Below the pieces are notes generated by a model, which saw only the letters and a list, made by a program, of their open reading frames with translations, searched no databases and had not been told where the DNA came from. From Phycisphaerales bacterium UBA1161 (GTDB taxonomy: Bacteria > Planctomycetota > Phycisphaerae > Tepidisphaerales > Tepidisphaeraceae), in the NCBI GenBank assembly GCA_002311745.1, contig DBZL01000028.1, positions 1 through 64,000 of the forward strand: DNA of 64,000 bases, written 5' to 3'. The first letter of the stretch is position 1, and each line of letters opens with the position of its first letter. Below are positions 25,394 to 32,933 of the stretch, in pieces. The position numbers and the translations under genes are program-made.

Positions 25394-26563
25394 ATGAGAG
25401 AGAAGATGGCCCAAATCCCGGACATCCTGCCACGGCGGATCGACTTCGATCCGGAGTGCGACTTCGAGGCATTTGTGCGTCAGGCGCCGGCCAAGTGGGC
25501 GGTGTACCTGCTGGCCGATGGCGAGGATCGGCCAGTGCAACTTCTGTGCGTGAAGAACCTGCGCTACAGCCTCAAGCACCGCCTGGGCGGGCAGGACGAG
25601 GCCGGGCCGAGCAAGCGAGTGAATTACCGGCAGATCGTTCGGCGCATCCATTGGCGGCGCGTCGACAGCTCGCTGGAGGCGGACGTGGTCTACCACGAGA
25701 TCGCCCGGCAGGTGTTCCCGCAAACGTACCAGGGCATGATCGGCCTGCGCCCGGCGTGGTTTTTGCACGTGAATCCGGACGCGGAATTCCCGCGATACGT
25801 CAAGACGGCCAAGCCGGGCGAGGAGCCGGGCGTGTACCTGGGCCCCCTGGATGACAAGCACGCGGCCGCGAGTCTGATCGAGCTGGTCGAAGACGCTTTC
25901 GACCTGTGCCGGTATTACAACATCCTGACGGAGGCCCCGGGCGGACGGGCGTGCGCGTACAAGGAGATGGGCAAGTGCCCGGCCCCGTGCGACGGGTCGA
26001 TCTCGATGGATCAGTACCGCCGCATGATCGACTGGAGCGTGGCGACGTTGGCCGATCCGGCCGACATGGTGCGCCAGCAAGCCCGCCGCATGGAACAAGC
26101 GGCGGCGGAATTGCGCTTCGAAATCGCCGCGAAAATCAAGGCGTACGTCGATCAGCTTGGCCAGCTTGGCAAGGGGGCGTATCGCCACGTGCGACGCCTG
26201 GAGGATTTTGCGTACGTGAGCCTGCAAGCCGGACCGCGCATGGGGACGGCCAAGGTGTTTTTGATCCTGCCGGGCTGCGTGCTGGAGGTGGCCGCATTTA
26301 TCGCCCAGCCGTCGCATCCCGGCGAGATTCTGCGCGTGATCCTGTCCGCGGCCGAGGAGCGCGCCGGCGGCTCTTGTGATGCCGAGCGCATCGGCATCGT
26401 GACGCATCACCTTTTTTCGCCCAAGCAGACCGGCGGCGTCTTTCTGCCCCTGGCCGACATCTCGGAGCCGGCCCTGCTCAAAGCGTACACGGACGTATCG
26501 CGTCGCAAGCAGCCCGAAGAAGTGCAAGGCGAAGGCGTGATCAAGGAATTGCAGGCGATGTGA
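25394..26563 (+). CDS. UvrC-related protein lacking the C-terminal nuclease
   Basis: 389 aa. The first ~100 residues look like a decayed GIY-YIG domain: WAVYLLADGEDRP, VKNLRYSLKHRL and a conserved Glu in SSLEADVVYHEI, but the GIY and YIG tyrosine/glycine pairs are missing. It then matches the UvrC middle: CRYYNILTE...ACAYKEMGKCPAPCDG (normally C..R.C..Y.IGKC..PC) and a UVR-like helical stretch (RQQARRMEQAAAELRFEIAA). The RNase-H-like endonuclease and HhH domains are absent, as in Cho-type short homologues, although these keep GIY-YIG. An incision role is therefore doubtful. Start uncertain (25394 or 25406). Confidence 0.72.
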   Translation: MREKMAQIPDILPRRIDFDPECDFEAFVRQAPAKWAVYLLADGEDRPVQLLCVKNLRYSLKHRLGGQDEAGPSKRVNYRQIVRRIHWRRVDSSLEADVVYHEIARQVFPQTYQGMIGLRPAWFLHVNPDAEFPRYVKTAKPGEEPGVYLGPLDDKHAAASLIELVEDAFDLCRYYNILTEAPGGRACAYKEMGKCPAPCDGSISMDQYRRMIDWSVATLADPADMVRQQARRMEQAAAELRFEIAAKIKAYVDQLGQLGKGAYRHVRRLEDFAYVSLQAGPRMGTAKVFLILPGCVLEVAAFIAQPSHPGEILRVILSAAEERAGGSCDAERIGIVTHHLFSPKQTGGVFLPLADISEPALLKAYTDVSRRKQPEEVQGEGVIKELQAM

Positions 26564-26569
26564 AAATAT

Positions 26570-26710
26570 AACCACGGAGGCACAGAGACACAGAGGCCAA
26601 CTTGTCTCGTGACGCCATTCGCTTAAACCAAGTCCTCAGAATTTCGACGATCCAATGCAGTCGTGCTCTGATCGAAATGAGCGCCTCCGTGTCTCCGTGC
26701 CTCCGTGGTT
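26570..26710. repeat. MITE-like element, family B copy 2
   Basis: 141 bp with terminal inverted repeats AACCACGGAGGCACAGAGAC and its partner GTCTCCGTGCCTCCGTGGTT. The core is homologous, in opposite orientation, to that of the copy at 43147-43290 (shared GCTCATTTCGATCAGAG and GCATTGGATCGTC blocks). It carries no gene. It lies 7 nt after the UvrC-like stop. Confidence 0.85.
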
Positions 26711-26798
26711 AGAGTTATTTTTTAGAGAATAGAAAGGCGCGGCAGGCGATGTCAGGCGTGGTGGTGGACGAGTGGTGTGTGATATACTCGGGAACGCA

Positions 26799-27038
26799 AT
26801 GACGACAGATGCACTGCAAAAGCTTCACGCGGCTCGCCCCTTCCGGTCATTCTCGCTTCGCCTGGGGGATGGACAACGGCTGCCCGTCGAGCATCCGGAA
26901 ATGCTGGCGTACGCCCCCAAGAGCCGCTTGGCGACTGTTTATTTTAGCGACGGGTCTTTCGAGATTGTGGATTTGCTGTTGGTGACGGGTTTGGAGGTGA
27001 CGGGCAATGGCCACAAGCTCAGACGACGCGGGCGCTAA
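26799..27038 (+). CDS. Small hypothetical protein
   Basis: 79 aa from the ATG at 26799. The pattern ALQKLHAARPFRSFSLRLGD, then HPEMLAY.PKSRLATVYFSD and DLLLVTGLEV looks like a compact beta domain seen in many planctomycete small proteins; I recognise the type but no function. It overlaps the next small gene by 32 nt in another frame. It may act with that gene as a module, but this is inference. Confidence 0.55.
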   Translation: MTTDALQKLHAARPFRSFSLRLGDGQRLPVEHPEMLAYAPKSRLATVYFSDGSFEIVDLLLVTGLEVTGNGHKLRRRGR

Positions 27039-27195
27039 TTCCAGACGGTCGAAGGACCCACGGCGCTCGCCGGCTCGAAAGAAGTGGACCGCAAAGCAGC
27101 GACAGCAGGCTATCAAGCGATGGTTCAAAATCTCCAAGGGCATCAGGCTGAGCGGTCGTGAAATCCGTGATCTGATCAACGAGGGGCGTCGGTGA
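27007..27195 (+). CDS. Small basic hypothetical protein
   Basis: 62 aa, strongly basic at the N-terminus (SRRSKDPRRSPARKKWTAKQ) and ending SGREIRDLINEGRR, a tail reminiscent of some type II antitoxins. It overlaps the upstream gene by 32 nt. Not recognised with confidence. A short, basic, potentially DNA-binding protein; no partner toxin is visible. Confidence 0.45.
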   Translation: MATSSDDAGANSRRSKDPRRSPARKKWTAKQRQQAIKRWFKISKGIRLSGREIRDLINEGRR

Positions 27196-27281
27196 CGACA
27201 GTCCGCGTCCGAGAGTGCTCGTGAGCACTTGCTGCCGCGACGGCCGAGGATCAGTGGGGGTGAAGCCGTTATTGAAGCATG

Positions 27282-27401
27282 TTGGAGGATCACGAACATG
27301 CAATCGCTAGTCACCTTCGCGCGTAGTTTGCTGACCGCCGTTTGGAGGATCACGAACATGCAATGGTTACTCGGCTTCGTATCTGGTTTGCTGGCCGGCA
27401 T
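27282..27401 (+). repeat. 60-bp tandem duplication containing a ribosome binding site and start codon
   Basis: TTGGAGGATCACGAACATG plus CAAT occurs at 27282 and again at 27342, exactly 60 nt apart, and the following bases stay similar. Each unit supplies GGAGG and an in-frame ATG (27298, 27358). The units have diverged by several substitutions, so the duplication is not recent. Confidence 0.85.
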
Positions 27402-28092
27402 TATCGCCAATTGGGTCACAACCTTGTACTTCGCGTATAAGCAATTCAAGCGTTCCGTGGGGTGGCAACGCATCGAAGGGGTGAAGGAGGCGACCAGGAT
27501 ATTTAAGGCGGCGCGAATGGGCCCAGCGCAGGCTGACTCAGGGGCGGTGTCCAGGAGGCGTGACGAATTCAGGTACTCGCTCGGTGTGATGGTTCAATAC
27601 TTAATTGACACGTTTGGTAACCCCGTACAGGATTTCAATGAAGTAGGGCCTTGGCCAATTGTCACGGATTTCAATCCCGACGATCCCGCGTACAAGGGGG
27701 ATAACCGCTTCAAATACCTTGCCGAAGGGAAGGATTCTGAGGATCCGAAAAACTGGAAAGACTACGATAGGTGGGGATTCTTCAACAGGTATGTGAGGCC
27801 GGTGATCGAGGATATTAACCCCTCGACACTGGTCCTTAACGTTCATCTGCCGTTCAAGCGCCGGGAAGTTGAGCCCCTTCGCGCGTTGTTAGACCTTTGT
27901 CTGGCGGTTGAGTCGGTGACCGCGAAGGTGGACGCTGCAGCTGAGAATCCAACATTGCTGAAGATCGTGCCGGAAGATCGCAAATGGCTGATGCGGCCGA
28001 TCGATGTGCAAGATGGCAAAGTGAAGGAGGTCAGCGAGGCCATGAAGAATTTGCATTCCAAATGGAAGGAGTGGGTTCGTGTCGTTGGTTGA
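27298..28092 (+). CDS. Hypothetical protein with N-terminal membrane anchor
   Basis: 264 aa from ATG 27298, or 244 aa from ATG 27358; both starts have the same GGAGGATC ribosome binding site because of a 60-bp tandem duplication. From the second start the protein begins MQWLLGFVSGLLAGIIANW, a clear membrane anchor, followed by a soluble domain with no motif I recognise (NPVQDFNEVGPWPIVTDFNP, WGFFNRYVRPVIEDI). The first start adds a second, weaker hydrophobic stretch. Function unknown; the neighbourhood is accessory. Confidence 0.6.
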   Translation: MQSLVTFARSLLTAVWRITNMQWLLGFVSGLLAGIIANWVTTLYFAYKQFKRSVGWQRIEGVKEATRIFKAARMGPAQADSGAVSRRRDEFRYSLGVMVQYLIDTFGNPVQDFNEVGPWPIVTDFNPDDPAYKGDNRFKYLAEGKDSEDPKNWKDYDRWGFFNRYVRPVIEDINPSTLVLNVHLPFKRREVEPLRALLDLCLAVESVTAKVDAAAENPTLLKIVPEDRKWLMRPIDVQDGKVKEVSEAMKNLHSKWKEWVRVVG

Positions 28093-28176
28093 AGGTTACG
28101 CGATCCATGCAAGTTGCCATTAAAGATGCCCACCCCATGTTCACTAATTGTCTGTGCACCGAATTATCTGCCGCGT

Positions 28177-28323
28177 TCACGCCGAGAATCCCGGGACCCG
28201 CGTGGCAAGGTATAAGCGCACGGCTTCCCGGGCGACTTGACTCATTGACAGCCGCTTTTGTCGGCTGAGTATTTGCAGTTCCCGCTTCAACTCCGCGGAA
28301 ATACGAACGGTCAGTGGTTTCAT
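28177..28323 (-). CDS. Ribbon-helix-helix (CopG-like) small protein
   Basis: 48 aa: MKPLTVRISAELKRELQILS, then a second helix with SMSQVAREAVRLYLA. The beta strand LTVRIS and two amphipathic helices are the RHH/MetJ-Arc fold of many antitoxins. No toxin gene lies downstream; the remaining sequence before the plus-strand gene is about 85 nt. It may be an orphan antitoxin or transcription regulator. Start codon ATG with no strong Shine-Dalgarno. Upstream on the same strand is xerD's 3' end. Confidence 0.6.
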   Translation of the reverse strand: MKPLTVRISAELKRELQILSRQKRLSMSQVAREAVRLYLATRVPGFSA

Positions 28324-28365
28324 GCGGACCACGATTGTATTGTCGGGTAGGGTGAACCGCGAGCT

Positions 28366-29301
28366 TTAACCCCGCGGATGATATTTCTTGTGCACCGCTT
28401 TCAGGCGGCTCTGGTCGACGTGGGTGTAAACCTGCGTGGTGCCGATGTCGCTGTGGCCTAGAAGTTCCTGAACGACGCGCAGGTCCGCGCCGCCGCCGAT
28501 CAGGTGCGTGGCGAAACAGTGACGCAGGGTGTGCGGGGAAATCTTGCGCAATAGGCCGCTGGCGCGGCCGTGCTTCTCTACCAACATCCAGAGAGAAATG
28601 CGGTCCATGGGCTTGCCGGTGCGAGAAAGGAACAGGTGCTCATCGGCAGTCTTGGCGAATTTGGGGCGGGATTCCTCGAGATAACGCGTGATGGCTTCCA
28701 GGGCGGCTTTGCCGACGGGGACGAGACGCTCCTTGGCGCCTTTGCCCAGGACGCGAACCACGCCGACTTGCATATTCAGGTCGCGGATTTTGAGCTGGCA
28801 TAGTTCGCTGGCCCGCAGGCCGCTGGCGTAGAGAAGTTCCAGGATGGCCACGTCGCGGGTAAATAGGGGCGAGGCGGGGCTCGGGGCGGAGATCAGTTGA
28901 TTCACCTGGGCGCGGCTGAGGATTTTGGGCAGGGATTGCTCGGGCTTGGGGCGCTCGAGTTGGCGCAGGATGGGCAGGGAGTCGCGGCCGGTGGCCGAGA
29001 GGTAACGCAGAAGCGAGCGGATGGCGGCCAGGCGGCGGGCCACGGTGCGAGTGGATTTTCCGCGACGGGTTTGGGTCTGCAGATAGTCGCGCAAATCCGC
29101 GGCGGTGGCGGAGAGAATCGACTTGCCGCGGGTGATGAGGTGGTCGTGCAGGCTTTCCAGGTCGCGGCGGTAGGCGTGGAGGGAGTTTTGGGCCAGGCCG
29201 CGTTCAGCGGCCAGATGGAGCAGAAACTCGTGGATGGGGCGTTGCGGAATGCGTGTGTCGGCGGGCGACCTTGACGTGGAGGCTTGCAGGGGCCGATTCA
29301 C
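28366..29301 (-). CDS. xerD: Tyrosine recombinase XerD/XerC
   Basis: 311 aa. The N-terminal SAM-like core-binding domain (about 20-110) precedes the catalytic domain. All active residues are visible: Arg163 (ASGLRASEL), Lys187 (LGKGAKERLVP), His257 and Arg260 (HTLRH), His283 (LLGHSDIGTTQVYTH) and the nucleophile Tyr292. Full length and Xer-like over its whole span, so it probably resolves chromosome dimers at dif; a phage or integron integrase is less likely. The start is GTG 29301 with AAAAAAGGAG upstream. No dif site is seen next to it. Confidence 0.9.
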   Translation of the reverse strand: MNRPLQASTSRSPADTRIPQRPIHEFLLHLAAERGLAQNSLHAYRRDLESLHDHLITRGKSILSATAADLRDYLQTQTRRGKSTRTVARRLAAIRSLLRYLSATGRDSLPILRQLERPKPEQSLPKILSRAQVNQLISAPSPASPLFTRDVAILELLYASGLRASELCQLKIRDLNMQVGVVRVLGKGAKERLVPVGKAALEAITRYLEESRPKFAKTADEHLFLSRTGKPMDRISLWMLVEKHGRASGLLRKISPHTLRHCFATHLIGGGADLRVVQELLGHSDIGTTQVYTHVDQSRLKAVHKKYHPRG

Positions 29302-29607
29302 TGCGCCGCTCCTTTTTTGGGGCGCTCAACTGCCGCATTCTACGCTCGACACGCAGTTCCAAGTAGGTGGGGCAGGCCTTGAACCGGCCGAAGCAGAACT
29401 TGAAAGCATGGGACAGATCATCCAGGCGAAAGTGTGCCGCGCAGCGGGGATCAGCGCGATTGAGGAATGGACAATGGCCTCGGTTGGGCATGCGTCGTCC
29501 CCGTTCATCGGCCCGCATTAGTGCGCAACGTGACTTTCCCGCGCAGGTGGGGCTTATCGGACGCGGGGCAAAGAGGGGGAGACAAGGAGACAAGACAAAG
29601 CAGGGCA
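29302..29607. other. Intergenic region downstream of the small hypothetical gene
   Basis: About 305 nt with no supported gene. It contains a GAGACAAGGAGACAAGAC run near 29578-29597, the reverse complement of the CT-rich repeat type at 10590 and 13855. Confidence 0.5.
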
Positions 29608-29847
29608 TCACGCTGCGGCGACGGATTCGTCCGCGGGGAGCTCGGGGAGGCGTTTGGATTGCAGGCAGACGGCCAGGAACAGGTGCCGCAGGCGATCAAC
29701 CGGCTGGCGATCCAGAAACTCGGGCGTGAAATCCAGAGGGAACGAGGCGGGGAATAGCTGTAATTGACGCAAGAGGGTCGGCTTGTCCATGCCGGACACC
29801 AACTTGATCAACTGCTCAACCTGATCGGACTGCGACATCGTGTTCAT
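29608..29847 (-). CDS. Small conserved-looking hypothetical protein
   Basis: 79 aa. LIKLVSGMDKPTLLRQLQLF, FPLDFTPEFLDRQPVDRLRH and LFLAVCLQSK form three short helices in a pattern I associate with planctomycete small proteins of unknown function. Two ATGs lie close together (29847 and 29838). It follows the proline-rich frame at 29899 by about 50 nt on the same strand and could be co-transcribed with it. Confidence 0.5.
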   Translation of the reverse strand: MNTMSQSDQVEQLIKLVSGMDKPTLLRQLQLFPASFPLDFTPEFLDRQPVDRLRHLFLAVCLQSKRLPELPADESVAAA

Positions 29848-29898
29848 TCCGCGATTCTAGACGTGCTGGGCGCGTCGAAGTTTGAAGAAATCTTATTT

Positions 29899-30354
29899 TT
29901 AACAAAAAAAATCGATGAGCGTTCCTCTGCGAGTGATATCGGGCTGGCGCACGACGATCTTTATCTTAGGCGGGATCGGCGCGGGTTGCTGCCAGGGGAG
30001 CAGTTTCCAGGGCGGTTGGGGTCCGGCGGGGAGGGTGCTCTTGCTGCTCTTGTGGCAATCATCGGGCGGACAGGGCTGGGGTTGGTAGAGCGGCGCGGGA
30101 TGGAGCACGGGCCGGGGTTCATAGCGCGGGGTCGGATGGAGCACCGGGCGTGGGAGGTACCGCGGCTCGGGCGTCAGCACGGGGCCGGACCGGGCCGGGC
30201 ATGGGCCAACGGCCCCGCCGTGCTCGCCTTGGCCGACGCCCGCCGCCTTATCGGCGTTGGCCATGGCGCGGCGCAGCAACTGGACCAGTTGAAGCTGCAT
30301 GACGGCGACCGCCAATGCGGGATTGAACGAGTTAGACAGCGCGCTAGCCTGCAC
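29899..30354 (-). CDS. Proline-rich hypothetical protein
   Basis: 151 aa from a GTG start (an in-frame stop lies 6 nt upstream). Residues 1-32 are helical (NPALAVAVMQLQLVQLLRRA). The middle holds a repeat of about 14 residues: EPRYLPRPVLHPTP, RYEPRPVLHPAP, LYQPQP. The end (IKIVVRQPDITRRGTLIDFF) is compact. No family recognised. Codon periodicity is unclear in the proline-rich part, so the call is tentative. It is divergent from queA. Confidence 0.42.
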   Translation of the reverse strand: MQASALSNSFNPALAVAVMQLQLVQLLRRAMANADKAAGVGQGEHGGAVGPCPARSGPVLTPEPRYLPRPVLHPTPRYEPRPVLHPAPLYQPQPCPPDDCHKSSKSTLPAGPQPPWKLLPWQQPAPIPPKIKIVVRQPDITRRGTLIDFFC

Positions 30355-30544
30355 GCGCGGCTATCAGCAAACACCGCGGCCAGGGCGAGGGCCGCTTGCG
30401 GCGGCAATAAAAATCGCCCGGATATTGCGAGCGGCTTTTAAATCTGCGATTTAATCGACGCGATGTGAAAACGGTCCGTTTATGACGGATGATGTGCCAA
30501 GGCAACGGCGCGGCCGCGGATTGTCGGCCGGGCGAAACGGGAAC

Positions 30545-31588
30545 ATGAACAGCGACGAATTGGATTTCGAGTTGCCGCCGGAACTGATCGCGCAAACCCC
30601 AGCGCCAAAGCGGTGTGCCTCGCATTTGTTGCACTACCGGCGCGGCGACCGATCGATCCGACATTCTCGTTTTTCGGACGTTCCCGGGTTGCTTGAGCGC
30701 GGCGACGTGCTGGTGTTCAACGACGCCAAGGTGATCCCCGCGCGGTTTGGTCTGCGCAAAAGCAGCGGCGGGCGCATCGACGGTCTTTTTTTGGCTCAGG
30801 AGCGGCCGGGACGCTGGCGGGTCCTGCTGCGAAATCTGGGCGATGCGCCGGTTGGAACGACGTTGGCGTTTGAATCTGATCCGGCCGTCACCGCGACGAT
30901 CGCCTGGACGGGAGGCGAGGGGGAATTTGGGCTGGATATCTCGGCGGATGTGCCGGCCCTTGAACTGTTGGAGCGGCTGGGCCGGATGCCTCTGCCGCCG
31001 TACATCAAGAGGAAGAAGGGGATTGATCGGCGCGACGACCTGGATCGCGAGCGTTATCAGACGGTTTACGCCGCCGCGCCCGGGGCCGTCGCCGCACCGA
31101 CGGCGGGTTTGCATTTCACGCCGCAGCTTCTGGCGGAACTGGACGAAGCGGGGATCGAGCGTGTGACGATCACCCTGGATGTGGGGCTGGGCACGTTCAA
31201 GCCCATTACCACCGCGACGCTCGAAGCACATGTGATGCACGCGGAGGCGTATTCAATCGGCGCAGGCGCGGCAGCGGCATTGAATCGCGCCAAAACGGAC
31301 AGACGCCGCATCATCGCCGTGGGCACGACCAGCGCTCGGGTGCTGGAGAGCCAGCCGGAAGATGCGCCGTTTGCCCAAAAGCGCGGCGAAACGGACCTCT
31401 TCATTTATCCGCCGTACCGTTGGAAGCACGTGGGGGGATTGATCACGAATTTTCATTTGCCGCGGAGCACGCTGATCGCCCTGGTGGCGGCGATGACGGG
31501 GCTGGACGAGCAAAGACGGATTTATGGGGAGGCGATCGAACAGAAGTACCGGTTCTTCAGCTATGGGGACGCGATGTTGATCGAGTAA
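30545..31588 (+). CDS. queA: S-adenosylmethionine:tRNA ribosyltransferase-isomerase
   Basis: 347 aa. QueA adds the epoxycyclopentane-diol part of queuosine to preQ1-modified tRNA. Signatures: DFELPPELIAQTPA at the N-terminus, LVFNDAKVIPARF, PLPPYIKR, YQTVYA..PGAVAAPTAGLHFT, VGLGTFKP, and the C-terminal GLITNFHLPRSTL. Length is typical. The start at 30545 matches the family N-terminus; an upstream in-frame ATG at 30482 adds 21 unlikely residues. It ends just before a hairpin shared with the convergent lepB. Confidence 0.95.
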   Translation: MNSDELDFELPPELIAQTPAPKRCASHLLHYRRGDRSIRHSRFSDVPGLLERGDVLVFNDAKVIPARFGLRKSSGGRIDGLFLAQERPGRWRVLLRNLGDAPVGTTLAFESDPAVTATIAWTGGEGEFGLDISADVPALELLERLGRMPLPPYIKRKKGIDRRDDLDRERYQTVYAAAPGAVAAPTAGLHFTPQLLAELDEAGIERVTITLDVGLGTFKPITTATLEAHVMHAEAYSIGAGAAAALNRAKTDRRRIIAVGTTSARVLESQPEDAPFAQKRGETDLFIYPPYRWKHVGGLITNFHLPRSTLIALVAAMTGLDEQRRIYGEAIEQKYRFFSYGDAMLIE

Positions 31589-31600
31589 TAAAAGAAAAGA

Positions 31601-31620
31601 CCGGCTCGAGGACGAGCCGG
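31601..31620. terminator. Bidirectional hairpin between queA and lepB
   Basis: CCGGCTCG-AGGA-CGAGCCGG is a perfect 8-bp stem in the 71-nt space between the convergent stops of queA (31588) and lepB (31660). An AAAAGAAAAGA tract on the left gives a U-rich tail to transcripts of the minus strand. Confidence 0.7.
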
Positions 31621-31659
31621 CTCACTTGAGAACGTTACAACGCTTGGAGTTGGGGCGGG

Positions 31660-32676
31660 TTATTTGAAGATGCGCCAGCGTTCGGGGGGCCAGAGGATGG
31701 CGACGACGCGGCCGCCGATCTGATCGCGCGGCAGGGCGCCGGGCTGGTGGCCGTTGATCGAGGGCCAGAAACGAGCATCCCCCGAATGCTCGCTGTTGTC
31801 GCCCAGGAGGAAATACTCATCGGTGGCCAGATGGATGGGGTTTCCCCAGCAGCCATTGCCGGCGTTGACGGGATCGGGGGCGGTGAGCCACTGGTTTCGG
31901 TTGTCCATGGGCACATAGGGGGCAATCCCCGAAGGCAGGGGCGTCAGCGTGCCGTTGATCAACAGGCCGTCGCCGGTGATCTCCACCGTGTCGCCCGGCA
32001 GGCCGACGACGCGCTTGAACACCTGGTATTCCTCACGGGGATAGTAGGGGTTCTTGATGACGACAATGTCCCAGCGGGCAAACGGCCAATTCCTGCGTTC
32101 GAGGAACACGTCGGTGGTGTTGACGGTGGGGCTCATGCTGCCGGTGGGCGAGTAGCAGATCTCGAAATAATTGTTCCGCAGATAATCGTAGGCCGCGTGC
32201 TGCCAGATCAGCGCTGCCACAGCCAGGACAACGCCGCCGACATAGTGAAGGGCGGGATCGCCCAGGATCGACCGGGGCGAGTGCCGTCCGCAGCGGATCG
32301 CGTCGAGCAAATGCGCCAATTGCAGGGCGGCGGCCAGGGGCAGGAGAACGACCAGCGTGGCCACGAACGGCGGGGAAATAACGGCTTTGACGGCGGCCGC
32401 AACGGCGGTGGGAACAAGCAGGGTCCACAGAAGCGCGCGGCCGGGATAGCCGGCAATCAGATGGCCCGCGCCCGGCCACAGCAGGGCGGCACACACAGCC
32501 AAGAACCCTTTGCCCGCGGTGGTGTCGGGCCGGTGGGCAGCGGCCTGGGGCGTTGTCCAGGGGAAATCGCTGGGCAGCATATCCGGTGACATCGCGGCAG
32601 GCGGCTTGATCTCGACGTGCGGCTGTGCCTGGGCAGATGATCCGAGCACAGCGGGCGGCGAAGCGGAAAGATCCAT
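31660..32676 (-). CDS. lepB: Signal peptidase I
   Basis: 338 aa. LepB cleaves Sec/Tat signal peptides at the membrane. The catalytic Ser180 is in SPTGSMSPT and Lys221 in FKRVVGLPGD; the late LLGDNSEHSGDARFWP motif completes the S26 signature. An extra N-terminal module is present: a low-complexity tail, then three or four hydrophobic segments (about 57-125 and 145-160) ahead of the active-site domain, so it is longer than typical one- or two-TM enzymes. The start at 32676 has GGAGGGG upstream. It is the last gene of the division block, about 260 nt after ftsI. Confidence 0.92.
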   Translation of the reverse strand: MDLSASPPAVLGSSAQAQPHVEIKPPAAMSPDMLPSDFPWTTPQAAAHRPDTTAGKGFLAVCAALLWPGAGHLIAGYPGRALLWTLLVPTAVAAAVKAVISPPFVATLVVLLPLAAALQLAHLLDAIRCGRHSPRSILGDPALHYVGGVVLAVAALIWQHAAYDYLRNNYFEICYSPTGSMSPTVNTTDVFLERRNWPFARWDIVVIKNPYYPREEYQVFKRVVGLPGDTVEITGDGLLINGTLTPLPSGIAPYVPMDNRNQWLTAPDPVNAGNGCWGNPIHLATDEYFLLGDNSEHSGDARFWPSINGHQPGALPRDQIGGRVVAILWPPERWRIFK

Positions 32677-32933
32677 TTGCCCCTCCGTTAGAAACACCGG
32701 GATAGACCACGGGATAGGCCGCGGGACAGACCGCGGGGATGGCCGTCCTCAAACAATGCCCCAGGAGCGGCCATGGGTCAAATGGGCGGCGACAGCATCG
32801 GGCCGGTTAAACGGCGGCAGCGCGAGTTTGGGGTGTCTTTGCGGCTGGATGGGCCGAGGGATGGCCATTCCTCGGCTTTCGCCGAACGAAGACACACTAC
32901 ACCGTTGCCGCGGATAATCGAGCAGCGGCGCTG

